Below are positions 32,101-41,669 of a stretch of 64,000 bases of DNA, piece by piece. This DNA is from Callorhinus ursinus (Eukaryota > Chordata > Mammalia > Carnivora > Otariidae). The notes beneath the pieces are model-generated. The model saw only the letters and a list, made by a program, of their open reading frames with translations, searched no databases and had not been told where the DNA came from. The stretch is taken from NCBI RefSeq assembly GCF_003265705.1, contig NW_020313285.1, forward strand, positions 18,128,471 to 18,192,470, read 5' to 3'. Both the position numbers and the translations under genes were made by a program. How positions within the stretch are numbered: the stretch's first letter is position 1; every line of letters starts with the position of its first letter.

Positions 32101-35100
32101 ACTGTAGTCATATAATATGTTAACATTAGGACAAGTTAGGTCTAGGAAATAAGGGAACTCTACACACTATTTGGGCAACATTTTTGTGTATGTTAAGTAT
32201 AAAATTACTTCAAAATAAAAAGTTAAATTAAAAAAATGTTCCTCTTATGTATATTACTGTAGGACCTGGAGACTTCTCTGCAAACCTCCCAAACGTAATG
32301 GGAAATCCCTTACAAATTCCAAAGTGTGCCATCTCAGGGCAAAGTCCTAGGCAGCAAATTTAAGCAGGTGAGCACATCCTCCTGCCTCGCATGGTATCAG
32401 AGGGTCTCTCTGGGTGACCTCTCCCATCACGGCAGGGTGCCTGGAGGGAAGTAGGCAAGGAAAAAAGCAACGCTCCTGCGGGGAAACTACAGCAGAAATG
32501 AGAACAAGAGTAAATGCAACTCCTGCCCAATGGTCTGTCATCCGTAACAAAGTTACAAAAAGACTATAACCTCCAGAGACAGAAACCCTGTCTGCCCAGT
32601 CCCTTGTAGTTACCCACATGCAGTACAGGCTCAGTAGACCCTTCCTCTGAAAGACATCTGTCAGAAGGGAAGAAAAGAAATAATATGGAATGGCAAAAGA
32701 AGAAATTCATAATGCCACTAACTGTACACTTAAAGACTGCTGAGATGGTAAATTCTGTGTGTGTATTTTACAATTTTTAAAAACTAACAAATGAAATTTG
32801 GTATATGCCCTTGAGCCTGTCAGCTGTATGCAAAACAACCTTCCCCATGTTTAAGAAACCTACTGCTCTGAGTGGTTAAAAAAAAAAAAAAAGTGTGCCC
32901 TTCTAGCCACTTTGAAAAGCACCCAGGAACTGAGGCAACCAACATACCATCTTACCTCCTAATGAGAGCCCAACTGTCAAGCCTAATTGCTTTGTGGCGG
33001 CGGGGGGGGGGGGGGGGGGTGCACAAAGAGCAGCCTCAGGAGCCACCCTACCGTCAGAAGCCACACTCTCTCAGTGCTCCGAAGCAGAAAGCTGGGGAGA
33101 GGACCCTCCCAGCCTGAAAACTGGGGGTGGCAACAGTGATCGCTTAGCCCCTGCTTCCAAACCTCGCCTGCTACCCTACAGCCTTGGCCATTTGTTCTAG
33201 CAGCAACCTCACTCACATGGAACAGCATGACTGGACCCCAAGTCCTATAGCCCTCCACAACTGAGGCTAGAAGAACCACAATGGGCAGCCCAGAGCCTTA
33301 CTGTAACACACGGCTATATGTCCTTGCTTAAAAAAAAAAAAAAAAAAAAGGGAGATTCTTACCCTGTGTTTGGCGAGAAGGATGAATCAAAGGTCAGCTT
33401 CAGTCCACGTGCAAGCTGAATGGAAAAGAAATTTGCCAGGTTTAGTCAAAAGGCAGGGAAACAGATGTCAATGAACAAAACTATGTCTTTTCCCGGGTGA
33501 CCATTACCTGATCTTCCACAGTGATCTCTGTGCCTAGTGTGTTGTCAGTGTTCCATTTCTCTGTAAACGTCAGACCATATTCGGTCCATCTGTACTTGGT
33601 TTCCAGACTGCCGGTCACTTTGGTGGTCTCAGTGTTAGCTGAACCTGAGCTCGTAAATTCCTTTAAAGGAGAGAGAGAGTCACAGCCTATATGCCAGCAG
33701 GATGCCACCCTAAACAGAATGTACGTCCACTTATGTAAGGATGTGTGGGGGCAAAAACTATTCCTATAATTTGATTCAATATTTAAATACAGATAAGGCC
33801 AAAGAAGTCTGTTGATTAAAGGACTCTTTTGGGGAATTCTTTGTCAGGAGACAGCTTCCTTCCTCCCTGGTAAAGCTTTAGTCTAGAAAGGAAGGCAATC
33901 CCCCTTCCATCCTATTAGAGAGAAAAGGCACTGAGCTAAAGAGGACACTGCAGTAAATTAACCCCAAAACTTCCTCCTTCCCAACAACTGCCACACGTAC
34001 AATCTATAAGGGACTACTACTACTAAAGGGGCATCTTGGTGGCTCAGTCAGTTAAGCATCCGTCTCTTGGTTTCGGCTCAGGTCATGATCTCAAGGCTGT
34101 GAGATCGAGCCCCACCATCTTTGGGCTCTGCTCTCAGCGGGAATCTGCTTGAGATTCTGAGATTCTCTTCCTCACCCTCTGTCCCTCCCCAGCTTGTGCA
34201 TGCACGCTCTCTCTCTAAAATAAATAAATAAATCTTTAAAAGAAAAATAAAAGGGGGGCGCCTGGGTGGCTCAGTCATTAAGGGTCTGCCTTCGGCTCAG
34301 GTCATGATCCTGGGGTCCTGGGATCGAGCCCCACATAGGGCTCCCTGCTCGGCGGGAAGCCTGCTTCTCCCTTTGCCACTCCCCCTGCTTGTGTTCCCTC
34401 TCTCGCTGTGTCTCTCTCTGTCAAATAAATAAATAAAATCTTTTAAAAAAATAAAAAATAAAAGGAACTACTAAGATTTTTTTAAATAATTATGTGGCAC
34501 TGAAATCAGGTCAATTTTTTTTATTAAAGATATTTATTTACTTGAGAAAAAGAGAGAGAGCATGCACAAGTGGGGGGAGGGGCAGAGGGAGAAACAGGCA
34601 ATACAAGGCTTGATCCCAGGACCCTGGGATGATGAACTGAGCTTAAGTTAGACATTTAACTGAGCCACCAAGGAGCCCTGAAAACAAGTCTGTTTTAAAA
34701 TAAGAAACAAGGAAAAATAAAACTGAGGCCTGCCAATTGAGTATTAAAAGCTGTTAAATTGGGGGGGGGGGGAGCCTGGGTGGCTCAGTTGGTCAAGTGA
34801 CTGCCTTCAGCTCAGGTCATGATCCTGGAGTCCCGGGATCGAGTCCCACATCAGGCTCCCTGCTCAACAGGGAGTCTGCTTCTCCCTCTGACCCTCTTCC
34901 CTCTCGTGCTATCTCTCATTTTCTCTCTCTCTCAAATAAATAAAATCTTTAAAAAAATAAAAAATAAAAAAAAAAATAAAAGCTGTTAAATTGGGGACCT
35001 GTCGGCAGGGTTCCCCTGGACCACCCATCCCCTAGAGGATGCAATGAATGTGACAACCACAGCTCTCCATAACCAAGAAGGGCCTTTCATCTGTCTTTGC

Positions 35101-35811
35101 CACCCAGGACATGGCAGCTATTTACTGATCTTACAATAAACACCCATACTCCACGTCGGTCAGACAACTTACCAGTCCATTCTCAGATTTTGTTTTCAAG
35201 TCAAGTTTTATTAAGCCAAATCCTAAACAAAGAAGATGGTAACTATTAATAGGTTAAATAACTAACTTGAGAGTAGCATCTCTGCCTCCCTTCTGCTGTT
35301 CCAAAATGCCATGAGTGTGTAGGGAGCCCGTTTCCGCTGCTGCCTGCCTACGTGTGGAGCTCAGGGGCCACCAAACGGTAGTAGAAAGAAAAGGCACAGC
35401 AACCCCCAGGGCCCCACCTGCACTCCCAGCAGAATGTGAGAAACAGGTACATGACAGCATGAGCACATGCCTAAGAATGGGCTACATTTAGAAATCATAC
35501 TCCACTGCAACAGCACACACAGAGCTGCTCCCACCTGTGGGAGAGAAAATCAAAATGTCCACTTGTCTATAGTAATTCATGAGCCTGCCCCTACCGGGTA
35601 CACAAACCAGAACTACTAGCCCTAGAAAGCTTATCTTATTTTCCCCAACATGAAAGTTCTAAGAGCTGACTGACCCACGTCTCTCAAAATGTGATGGGTC
35701 AAATCCAAAACGTGCCAACCCAGCCGGTGAACTGAAACACTCACCATAACCCTTGGTGAAGACATCCCTGGCAGATTTGCCAAGATCAGCATACGTGGGA
35801 GGCACAGCCAT
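22045..35811 (-). CDS. VDAC1: VDAC1, complete eight-exon coding sequence
   Basis: Coding exons: 35811-35745, 35222-35173, 33660-33508, 33415-33363, 29576-29349, 25608-25458, 23159-23102, 22136-22045. They sum to 852 nt, 283 residues plus stop, the exact usual length. The product is the voltage-dependent anion channel 1 of the mitochondrial outer membrane, a 19-strand beta-barrel passing ATP/ADP, metabolites and ions and binding hexokinase and Bcl-2 family proteins. Seen in sequence: the N-terminal helix segment ([18 protein letters not shown]), Glu73 in FTEKW (hexokinase and gating residue), the GLK nucleotide-binding motif at 94-96, Cys127 and Cys232, and the C-terminal KLGLGLEF beta-signal for SAM insertion. 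Compared with human as I recall it, only residues 129, 138 and 142 differ (all Val here). All splice sites are GT/AG. The promoter lies in the CpG island at 47330-49110. Confidence 0.98.
22171..22187 (+). repeat. (GGGA)n, G-quadruplex motif
   Basis: Four or more GGG runs separated by single A, on the strand opposite the VDAC1 transcript, about 35-50 bases upstream of the exon 9 acceptor. On the RNA sense strand it is a CCCT repeat that merges with the polypyrimidine tract. Confidence 0.85.
23102..23159 (-). CDS. VDAC1: VDAC1 exon 8
   Basis: 58 nt: acceptor TTGACTAG before 23159, donor CCAG|GTATGT after 23102. Encodes [19 protein letters not shown] (235-253) and the first base of Gly254. Confidence 0.97.
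23640..23838 (+). mobile_element. Can-SINE, left member of a duplicated block
   Basis: Plus-strand copy in VDAC1 intron 7. Target duplication 'agaattttgccttcat' (about 23624-23639) and 'agaattttcccttcat' (23841-23856). Its 3' part ('tcactctctttctc') is shared only with the SINE at 61936 among copies in this window. Confidence 0.92.
23841..24192 (+). repeat. Duplicated unique segment, copy A (interrupted)
   Basis: Apart from the SINE at 23881-24057, this segment aligns along its whole length with 62151-62315, about nine in ten bases by eye. Shared landmarks are 'cttcatgaaaaagggaa', 'gccatgcctgaatttaaaat' (one mismatch) and 'cagcacttagtgaatgctga'. It lies between two SINEs in VDAC1 intron 7. 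Confidence 0.88.
23881..24057 (+). mobile_element. Can-SINE interrupting the duplicated segment
   Basis: Flanks 'aaaaatcacagtaaca' and 'aaaaatcatagtgaca' are the target duplication. The matching place in copy B (near 62180) is an empty site, so this SINE came after the duplication or only into this copy. Confidence 0.92.
24195..24363 (+). mobile_element. Can-SINE, right member of the duplicated block
   Basis: Plus-strand copy with the target duplication 'aataattaagttca' just before 24194 and at 24364-24377. The left junction is shared exactly with the SINE at 62316. Confidence 0.92.
25140..25330 (+). repeat. MIR element
   Basis: 'ttccagttcctcatttgtgt', 'caaatgggctgtgtaagatt' and 'cacagcacctggcacccaca' follow MIR order on the plus strand, in VDAC1 intron 7 just before exon 7. 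Confidence 0.7.
25458..25608 (-). CDS. VDAC1: VDAC1 exon 7
   Basis: 151 nt: acceptor CTTGCAG before 25608, donor TCG|GTGAGT after 25458. It completes Val184 and encodes residues 185-234, including Cys232. No differences from human as I recall it. Confidence 0.97.
25899..26128 (+). mobile_element. Can-SINE with a microsatellite tail
   Basis: Plus-strand older subtype ('ccaactcttgatttcaattc'), tail turned into a GATA array. Flanks 'aaataaaagcaac' and 'aaatacaagcaag' mark the duplication. VDAC1 intron 6. Confidence 0.88.
26075..26117 (+). repeat. (GATA)n microsatellite
   Basis: About ten tandem GATA units at the end of the SINE tail, with one GGTA interruption. Likely polymorphic in length. 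Frames reading YLSIYLSI here are translations of this array. Confidence 0.95.
27420..27660 (-). mobile_element. Old LINE-1-like fragment
   Basis: 'cagaacaattccaccacccc' and 'catgtgtacaagatccgtgt' resemble a common old L1 segment in reverse orientation. Family and ends are uncertain. Confidence 0.4.
27993..28380 (-). mobile_element. Can-SINE, outer copy, split by another SINE
   Basis: Minus-strand older copy inside the Tigger-like element. Its T-rich tail runs to about 28049 and its body resumes at 28248, ending 'ccacccaggcgccccc'. Confidence 0.85.
28050..28247 (-). mobile_element. Can-SINE, inner copy
   Basis: Minus-strand younger copy inserted in the outer SINE. 'gagagaaagaatctt' is repeated on both sides (ending about 28049, and 28248-28262). 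Confidence 0.92.
29349..29576 (-). CDS. VDAC1: VDAC1 exon 6
   Basis: 228 nt: acceptor CCTTCAG before 29576, donor AACGT|GTAAGT after 29349. It encodes the last base of Gly108, residues 109-183 and two bases of Val184, including Cys127. It opens with a run of eight A (codons for Lys109, Lys110, part of Asn111). Val at 129, 138 and 142 differs from the human Met, Ile and Leu as I recall them. Confidence 0.97.
29600..31400. other. VDAC1 intron 5, mostly unrecognised
   Basis: No SINE or exon is seen. A decayed L1ME-like stretch ('ctatgaattcattcatactg', near 30730-30900) may be present. Confidence 0.4.
31407..31600 (+). mobile_element. Can-SINE, 'gaccctcttccctctcgtg' subtype
   Basis: Plus strand, with 'atgatcctggagtaccggga' body and a double A-rich tail. 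The same subtype occurs at 34761 and, reversed, at 51428 and 58831. VDAC1 intron 5. Confidence 0.92.
31740..32235 (+). mobile_element. Old LINE-1 3' end (L1ME-like)
   Basis: 'gtttcaccatgaggaaacat', 'ttctacaaaataattggcca', 'ggttctgatcattatactgt' and a final 'ttcaaaataaaaagttaaat' follow an L1ME 3' region on the plus strand. Confidence 0.7.
33002..33019 (+). repeat. Poly(G) run of 18
   Basis: Eighteen consecutive G in VDAC1 intron 5, after 'ttgtggcggc'. Such runs are hard to sequence, so the length may not be exact. Confidence 0.9.
33363..33415 (-). CDS. VDAC1: VDAC1 exon 5
   Basis: 53 nt: acceptor CATTCAG before 33415, donor ACAGG|GTAAGA after 33363. Encodes residues 91-107 and two bases of Gly108, with the GLK motif at 94-96. 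Only 92 bases of intron separate it from exon 4. Confidence 0.97.
33508..33660 (-). CDS. VDAC1: VDAC1 exon 4
   Basis: 153 nt, 51 whole codons: acceptor CCTTTAAAG before 33660, donor CAG|GTAATG after 33508. Encodes residues 40-90 with Glu73, the membrane-facing acidic residue linked to hexokinase binding. Confidence 0.97.
34028..34250 (+). mobile_element. Can-SINE, older subtype, first of a tandem pair
   Basis: Plus strand with 'catccgtctcttggtttcgg' head. The left flank 'ggactactactactaaa' recurs as 'ggaactactaag' only after the next SINE, so the second copy landed in the tail of this one. VDAC1 intron 3. Confidence 0.9.
34257..34463 (+). mobile_element. Can-SINE, second of a tandem pair
   Basis: Plus-strand 'cccctgcttgtgttccctc' subtype, inserted into the A-rich tail of the preceding SINE. 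Confidence 0.92.
34516..34679 (-). mobile_element. Can-SINE, decayed
   Basis: Minus-strand copy ending 'actgagccaccaaggagccc', with several small deletions. VDAC1 intron 3. Confidence 0.85.
34761..34975 (+). mobile_element. Can-SINE, 'gaccctcttccctctcgtg' subtype
   Basis: Plus-strand copy preceded by a G run and flanked by 'taaaagctgttaaattggg' on both sides (ending near 34764, and from about 34978). Confidence 0.93.
35173..35222 (-). CDS. VDAC1: VDAC1 exon 3
   Basis: 50 nt: acceptor TTGTTTAG before 35222, donor CTG|GTAAGT after 35173. Completes Gly23 and encodes residues 24-39 ([16 protein letters not shown]). Confidence 0.97.
35745..35811 (-). CDS. VDAC1: VDAC1 exon 2, coding part with start codon
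   Basis: ATG at 35811 in the context GAAG-ATG-G; donor TTATG|GTGAGT after 35745. Encodes residues 1-22 and the first base of Gly23: the N-terminal helix that lies inside the channel pore. Only 3 to 6 bases of 5' UTR are in this exon. Confidence 0.97.
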
Positions 35812-35820
35812 CTTCTGCTA
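35812..35820 (-). promoter_or_regulatory. VDAC1: NAGNAG tandem acceptor of VDAC1 exon 2
   Basis: On the minus strand TAG (35820-35818) is followed directly by CAG (35817-35815) and then AAG-ATG (the ATG starting at 35811). Either AG could be used, changing the 5' UTR by three bases without touching the protein. Confidence 0.75.
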
Positions 35821-36509
35821 CAATAAAAGAATCACCAGAAGAAATACATCAGTAATTAGGGAAATTAGTTTTCCATCAATAAAAATTATTAGCTGTAATT
35901 AACAACCAATAAAAAATCACCGGCGCAAAGTTCCAGGTGTGCACAGGGAAGCCTTACTATCTCATGCTTCTCCTTGTATCCAGAGGTTGAGATACCTCAT
36001 AAGTTTTTGTTGATAGCTGATCAGCCTGCCTTTAGATCTCTTCTCCATGGCATCCCCAGGACTGAGCACAAGCTCAGAATATAGCAGGAATCAGTTAATG
36101 TTTGCTGAACGAATTAATAGTCAAAGACACATTCCCATGAGCCAACTACTTAGTGAACTGCAGGACTCTTGCCAATAAAACATATCTTCTTACAAAATGT
36201 CGGCTGCTATGACATTAAATGCACTGAATAGGTATCAGAGCTTTTTCAGGCCAAACTATTTTCCATACGGTTCTGATTTCATTCATTCAACAAAATATTT
36301 ACAGAGTACCTACCATGTGCCAAAATGAATGTAACTTTTCAAAAAAACTTTGCATTTCAGAGGAACACATTTTTTGAGTATCATATTCCCCACAGAGAAT
36401 ACAGTAAAACCAATTAGGCAACTCTTCACCTGGAAGGAAACGAAACTACACACACCCCTGAAAATTTAATGTAAACAAACATTTGCTGAACTGCAATGGG
36501 ACTTTATTT

Positions 36510-36711
36510 ATTTATTTATTTATTTTTAAGATTTTATTTATCCGACAATGAGAGACACAGCAAGAGAGGGAACACAAGCAGGGGGAGTGGGAGAGGGAGA
36601 AGCAGGCTTCCCGCGGAGCGGGGAGCCCGATGCGGGGCTTGATCCCAGGACCCTGGGATTATGACCTGGGCCGAAGGCAGACGTTTAACAACTGAGCCAC
36701 CGAGGCGCCCC
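36510..36711 (-). mobile_element. Can-SINE (VDAC1 intron 1)
   Basis: Minus-strand copy with target duplication 'tgggactttattt' (36497-36509 and 36712-36724). Confidence 0.94.
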
Positions 36712-36739
36712 TGGGACTTTATTTTTAAAACCAACTATC

Positions 36740-36880
36740 GGGTGGGCACATGGGTGGCTAGTCGGTTGAGCATCTACCTTCAGCTCAGGTTATGGTCCCA
36801 AGGTCCTGGGATCGAATCCCACATTGGGCCCCTTGCTGAGCTGGGAGACTGCTTCTCCCTCTGCCCTTCCCCCTGCTCAT

Positions 36881-36924
<44 letters not shown>

Positions 36925-36942
36925 AAGTAAATAAAATATTTT
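36740..36942 (+). mobile_element. Can-SINE, first of a triple array
   Basis: Plus strand with a long (CT)n. Its left flank 'aaaaccaactatc' (36727-36739) reappears at 37334-37346, after two further SINEs. Confidence 0.93.
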
Positions 36943-37145
36943 AGGGGCGCCTGGGTGGCTCAGTTAAGCATCTGCCTTCGGCTCAGATCATGGTCCCAGA
37001 GTCCTAGGATCGAGCCCCACATCGGGCTCCCTGCTCGGCGGGAAGCCTGCTTCTCCCTCTCCCACTCCCCCTGCTTGTGTTCCCTCTCTCGCTGTCTCTC
37101 TCTGTCAAATAAATAAATAAAATCTTTAAAAAATTAAAATAAAAC
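36943..37145 (+). mobile_element. Can-SINE, middle of a triple array
   Basis: Plus-strand 'cccactccccctgcttgtg' subtype joined directly to the tail of the previous copy. Confidence 0.93.
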
Positions 37146-37151
37146 CATCAG

Positions 37152-37333
37152 AGGCAGCTGGTGGCTCAGTTGAGCACCCAACTCTTGATCTTGGCTCAGG
37201 CCATGATCTCAGGTCGTGAGATGGAGCTCTAGGTTGAGCAAGGAGTCTGCTTCTCTCCCTCTCCCTGAGCCCCTCCCCCTCCCCCTGCTGTCCTGTGCTC
37301 TTTTCTCTTTATAAAATAAATAAATAAATCTTT
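37152..37333 (+). mobile_element. Can-SINE, last of a triple array
   Basis: Plus-strand older subtype ('acccaactcttgatcttggc') with small deletions. The outer duplication 'aaaaccaactatc' follows it. Confidence 0.9.
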
Positions 37334-37656
37334 AAAACCAACTATCAAAGTACTACTTGAAATTGTTGCATACCACTAAGTCAATCAACAAGCATTTATT
37401 AAACACCTCAGTGTTCAAGGAAGGTGAGTAATTCAAAGAGTCCTTGCCCTAAGGTTTTGCTTTGACGTATTACATACACAGAATTAAAATCCTAATCCAG
37501 GGCAGCACACACAGTGTGCTCCATCCAGGAGGAGAGGAGCCATGAGAAGACAACCATCGCCTGCATCTTCTCCATTTCCAGAATCATTAGCTTCAATTAG
37601 CACAAATTCAATAAACCCACGTATGGTTCCATTAATTTTTTAAAATACAGTTATAC

Positions 37657-37856
37657 TGGGGCACCTGGGTGGCTCACTCGTTAAGCGTCTGCCTTCGGCT
37701 CAGGACATGATCCCAGGGTCCTGGAATCGAGCCCCGCATCAGGCTCCCTGCCTGCTCTGCAGGAAGCCTGCCTCTCCCTCTCCCACTGCCCCTGTTTGTG
37801 TTCCCTCTCTGTGTCTCTGTCAAATAAATAAAGCCTTTAAAAAATAAAATAAAATA
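37657..37856 (+). mobile_element. Can-SINE (VDAC1 intron 1)
   Basis: Plus-strand copy with perfect target duplication 'aaaatacagttatac' on each side (37642-37656 and about 37857-37870). Confidence 0.94.
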
Positions 37857-38107
37857 AAATACAGTTATACCTAAATTGCCAAAATGAATCTGCATATATC
37901 CCATCTGAAGTCACATATGTATGTATCCACACAAATAAACACCTGCATGGCATGTTCATGGTAAGTGGGAACCCAATGAAAAGTGGTTCAAGTGACCCCA
38001 GGGGGACAGTATCCCAAATGGAAGCCACATTGCTGACCTAAGCCTTAACTTCCAAGACACTGCAAGAAGCCCACAGAAGCAATGAGTACACTAGAAAACA
38101 AACAACT

Positions 38108-38300
38108 GGGGTGCCTGGGTGGCTCAGTTGGTTAAGCGTCTGCCTTCGGCTCAGGTCATGATCCCAGGGTCTTGGGATCGAGTCCCACATCGGGCTCCTT
38201 GCTCCGCGGGAAGCCTGCTTCTCCCTCTCCCGCTCCCCCTGCTTGTGTTCCCTCTCTCGCTGTGTCTCTGTCAAATAAATAAATAATAAAATCTTAAGAA
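38108..38300 (+). mobile_element. Can-SINE (VDAC1 intron 1)
   Basis: Plus-strand copy flanked by 'gaaaacaaacaact' and 'gaaaatcaacaact'. Confidence 0.93.
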
Positions 38301-38314
38301 AGAAAATCAACAAC

Positions 38315-39534
38315 TCTAAACTTCCACCATTTTAAATTATAAAATTGTGGTCCAAGTCCTATTTTACTTTTTGCAGAGGTTTTGCTAATTCAGCCTCAGC
38401 GCCCTTTTGTGTCAGCGCAGAGCGGAGTGGAGCAGCCAGTGAGCTGTTTACGCTATCTTATTTTTGTTGCTCTTGTTATTTCTTGCACATGATCAAGCCA
38501 GAACCAAGGATAGCTCAGTCCGCATTAGGGTCAGGCCACGGAGAACATGGGGGAAGATCTATTTTAGGCTGTCCCCATTGGCTGTTTCAAGTCTGGGGAC
38601 TCCCCTCTCCTGACCTGTTCCCCTCCCACCCCAAACAAACCTCACAGACACAGCCACCCCTGGGACAGACCAGGAAGCCACCCACCAGGGCCTCCAGAAC
38701 AGAATACTGCCAGCCAAGGCATATGTTCTGGCCACAGATGGCCCTGGTACCTCCCAGGAGAAGCACTGACACAACCCTGTGTCAAAGGCTGAGCTAATGC
38801 AGTCCTGAGGAAATCTGCACAGCATCGCAGCGAAGGGCCCACAACCTTCTCCACCCCAAGCAATGCTAACAGGAATCAGTGGCCTGAGCACCCCTCTTGA
38901 GTGCTGCTCTTCCCTAGCTGGCCACAAATTCAGCCCCAGGGTGAGGGGAAGAGCAGCACAATGGCAGTACCTCCCAGTGAGCTAAGACCTCCCTATACCT
39001 CGGGCACCAGGGCCTTTCCCAAGAACCCTCTGCTGGCTCTAGGGCCCACCTCACCACACAGGAGCAGCTTTCATATCTGGACTGGTCTGTCCCTCAGGGA
39101 AAAGGCAGATCACTCATCATTTAACGCTCCCCCAATTACCCTCACTCATCACTAAGCCCCGAAACCGAACAAGCAAAACCACCTGTCAAAACAACAACAA
39201 CAACAAAAACCAACGCACTGCAATGCCAGCAAACGTCACCCTAAAGTACATGGCCATTCAAGAGATTCCCATCTAAGGACAAGGGAACTGGGCCCACAGA
39301 GGCAGCGTGGATAAGGCCAGGCTCTCCGTGCGGCTGCCACTCAGCACCCCGCAGGGAAGATGCACAACCACCACCCGATGAGTGGGGAACCAAACCCACT
39401 CCTGGACCTGAGGAAACCCCCACCAAGGAAGGCAACAGGATGATGACTGCCCCTTCACCAAAGGCCCCCAAATGCTGTGCAAATGTAGCTTCCCCCCTGC
39501 TTTTGATGCAGTCTTCTGCTCTCCCCGCCCAGTC
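38315..39534. other. VDAC1 intron 1, nothing recognised
   Basis: Moderately GC-rich intronic sequence with several long but meaningless open frames on both strands. No repeat or exon was identified. A short (CAA)n lies near 39187-39205. Confidence 0.4.
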
Positions 39535-39547
39535 TCCTTCTGCATTT

Positions 39548-39745
39548 TTTTTTAAGATTGATTGACTGATTGATTTGACAGAGAGACACAGAGAGAGGGA
39601 ACACAAGCAGGGGGAGTGGGAGAGGGAGAAGCAGGCTTCCCGCGGAGCAGGGAGCCCGACGCGGGGCTCGATCCCAGGACCCTGGGGTCATGACCTGAGC
39701 CAAAGGCAGACACTTAAATGACTGAGCCACCCAGGCAGGCGCCCC
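39548..39745 (-). mobile_element. Can-SINE (VDAC1 intron 1)
   Basis: Minus-strand copy with target duplication 'tccttctgcattt' on both sides. It ends with an unusual doubled 'caggcaggcgcccc'. Confidence 0.93.
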
Positions 39746-39759
39746 TCCTTCTGCATTTA

Positions 39760-41055
39760 TCTGAGAACTGAGGCAAAGCCTGAGGCAATCTGCCTCTGAG
39801 CTCAGCTTTCTTACAACTGCCAACAGCACCCAGGAAATGCCCATTTTTACACAGTTCTCAGCACCCACTGCAAAAACAATTCTAGTGTAGAAATAAAAGA
39901 TTCCCATTCATGGTTTCTCAGGCCGGGACCAGAGGAAAGAGAGCTTGGCATCCTGCTTTCTCACGTATCCTCCTGCCTGTGCTGAGGCTGAACGCTGGCC
40001 CCAACCCCTACCTCCACCCAGATCAGCTCCAAATCGTTCACCATCTGTCTCTGCAGCATCCGCCCCATGTGCCTTCAGAAGCCCGGCCTCTGGAGGCTGA
40101 GCACAAAGCAGGGCACTCTGATACAGGAAGGCAGGCAGGCAGGCCTGGACAGATGGGAATCAGAAGGCTGCCTGGGAAAGGCAGGAACCCATTTGTCTTC
40201 AAGGCAGAGCCTGGCAGCCTGGTTCCGGAGGGTACATGGGACACAAGGGATGGACAGAACTGGGCTGAGCAGACCCGCCCCCAGTCACTGACGACTTTGA
40301 GAAAGCCAGTAAGTCACAGCAGGAGACAGGAGTCCGTGGTATCCCTCCACAGCCTGCTAGCCTACCTACCCACCCATACCCTGGCTGACCTTGAACAGAT
40401 TGCGCAAGCTCCATTCCAGCTGAGGAATGAAAATCCAGCCCACACTGGAAGCTCAAAGGGTGGAGATAGTATATCGCCCAGCGCGGCCTGCATAACACTT
40501 ACATAACCTCCGCCTTGGGGAGACTCATCAGTAGCCTGGTAGTGACAGCGGCTCTGCTTCCAGCGCCCCCACCACTCCCACGGTGCACACCTACCCCCAA
40601 ATCACACCCTTGAACTCAAAGCATCCCAGAGCCTGTCATGCCTAAATTTATCCAAAATAATGTAAAAAGCTATGTGTCAAAGATGACAAGCCCTGGCACG
40701 TAGCAGATATTCAATATAAATGTCTGTTTAATGAGTAATGTGCAAGGAGCATGAAAGTATTTTTATAGTAGGAGGGAAAAGAATAGAAACTTAGTATCTG
40801 ACAAGAGGGTTTAAGTAAATGACAATGTAGCCCAGGCAGTAGGCTCTCGCTCTGCAGGGATGCTGCAGCCCCACCAGGGATTGGGGGTGGAGAGACCCAC
40901 AACCAGCACAACCAGCACCCTCCACCCCCACCGTGGCCTAAGGAGAGCTCAGTTCCGGCTGAGGAGACCCTAGTGCCTTCAGAAGTGATCACTGCCACTT
41001 CTGACCTCAGAACAAGGCATGGACTTTATTCTAAGGGCCTCAGGGAGCCACTCTA
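39760..41055. other. VDAC1 intron 1, nothing recognised
   Basis: No repeat or exon seen. The frame at 39910-40506 has no known domain and lies wholly within the intron. Confidence 0.4.
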
Positions 41056-41325
41056 GAGTGAATGACACATCTGTGTTTGAGATGCTCACTCAACAAACAA
41101 ACTGGTAAAAACATAAATGAAAACATCCCCTATTGGTGTGGAAAATGGTCACTCCCGCTCACGCCAGGTGTTAAGTACTTTGTACAGTACAGCCCCTTTG
41201 GAGACAGCTGCTGGTCAGTGCCTAAGTGGGCATACATTAACCTAGTGGCAATTCTACTGCTAGGAACCCACCCAAGGCACCCAAAGATGTATACATGAGG
41301 ATGCTCACTGCAGCATTACTTATTA

Positions 41326-41511
41326 ATTTTTTCTTAAGATTTTATTTATTCATTTGAGAGAGAGAGAGAGCATAAGAGGGGGAAGGGTCAGAGGGAGAAG
41401 CAGGCTCCCCGCTGAGCAGGGAGCCAGATGTGGGATGGAGTCCCGGGACTCCAGGATCATGACCTGAGCCTAAAGCAGTCGCTTAACCAACTGAGCCACC
41501 CAGGCTCCCCC
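41326..41511 (-). mobile_element. Can-SINE nested in LINE-1
   Basis: Minus strand. The L1 text 'gcagcattacttatt' / 'gcagcattatttat' is duplicated at its ends. Confidence 0.93.
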
Positions 41512-41669
41512 GCAGCATTATTTATAACACATAAGCCAAAAGCAACCTAAATGGCCAACAGGGAAATGAATGAATGAAATTAGAGTACTTGCAAACTAAG
41601 GAGTATCACGTGGTAATCAAAAAGAATGACTTGGATTTATGCATGGTGGCAAAGAAAGCCATCTTTGAT

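Noticed and set aside
33363..33415. Tandem VDAC pseudogene in the window
   Set aside because: All VDAC-like segments are distinct, ordered, intron-flanked exons with correct phases; no second or processed copy is present.
39910..40506. 198-codon plus-strand frame in VDAC1 intron 1
   Set aside because: Overlapped by equally long frames in other phases and on the other strand, with no recognisable similarity. An antisense transcript cannot be excluded, but nothing supports it.
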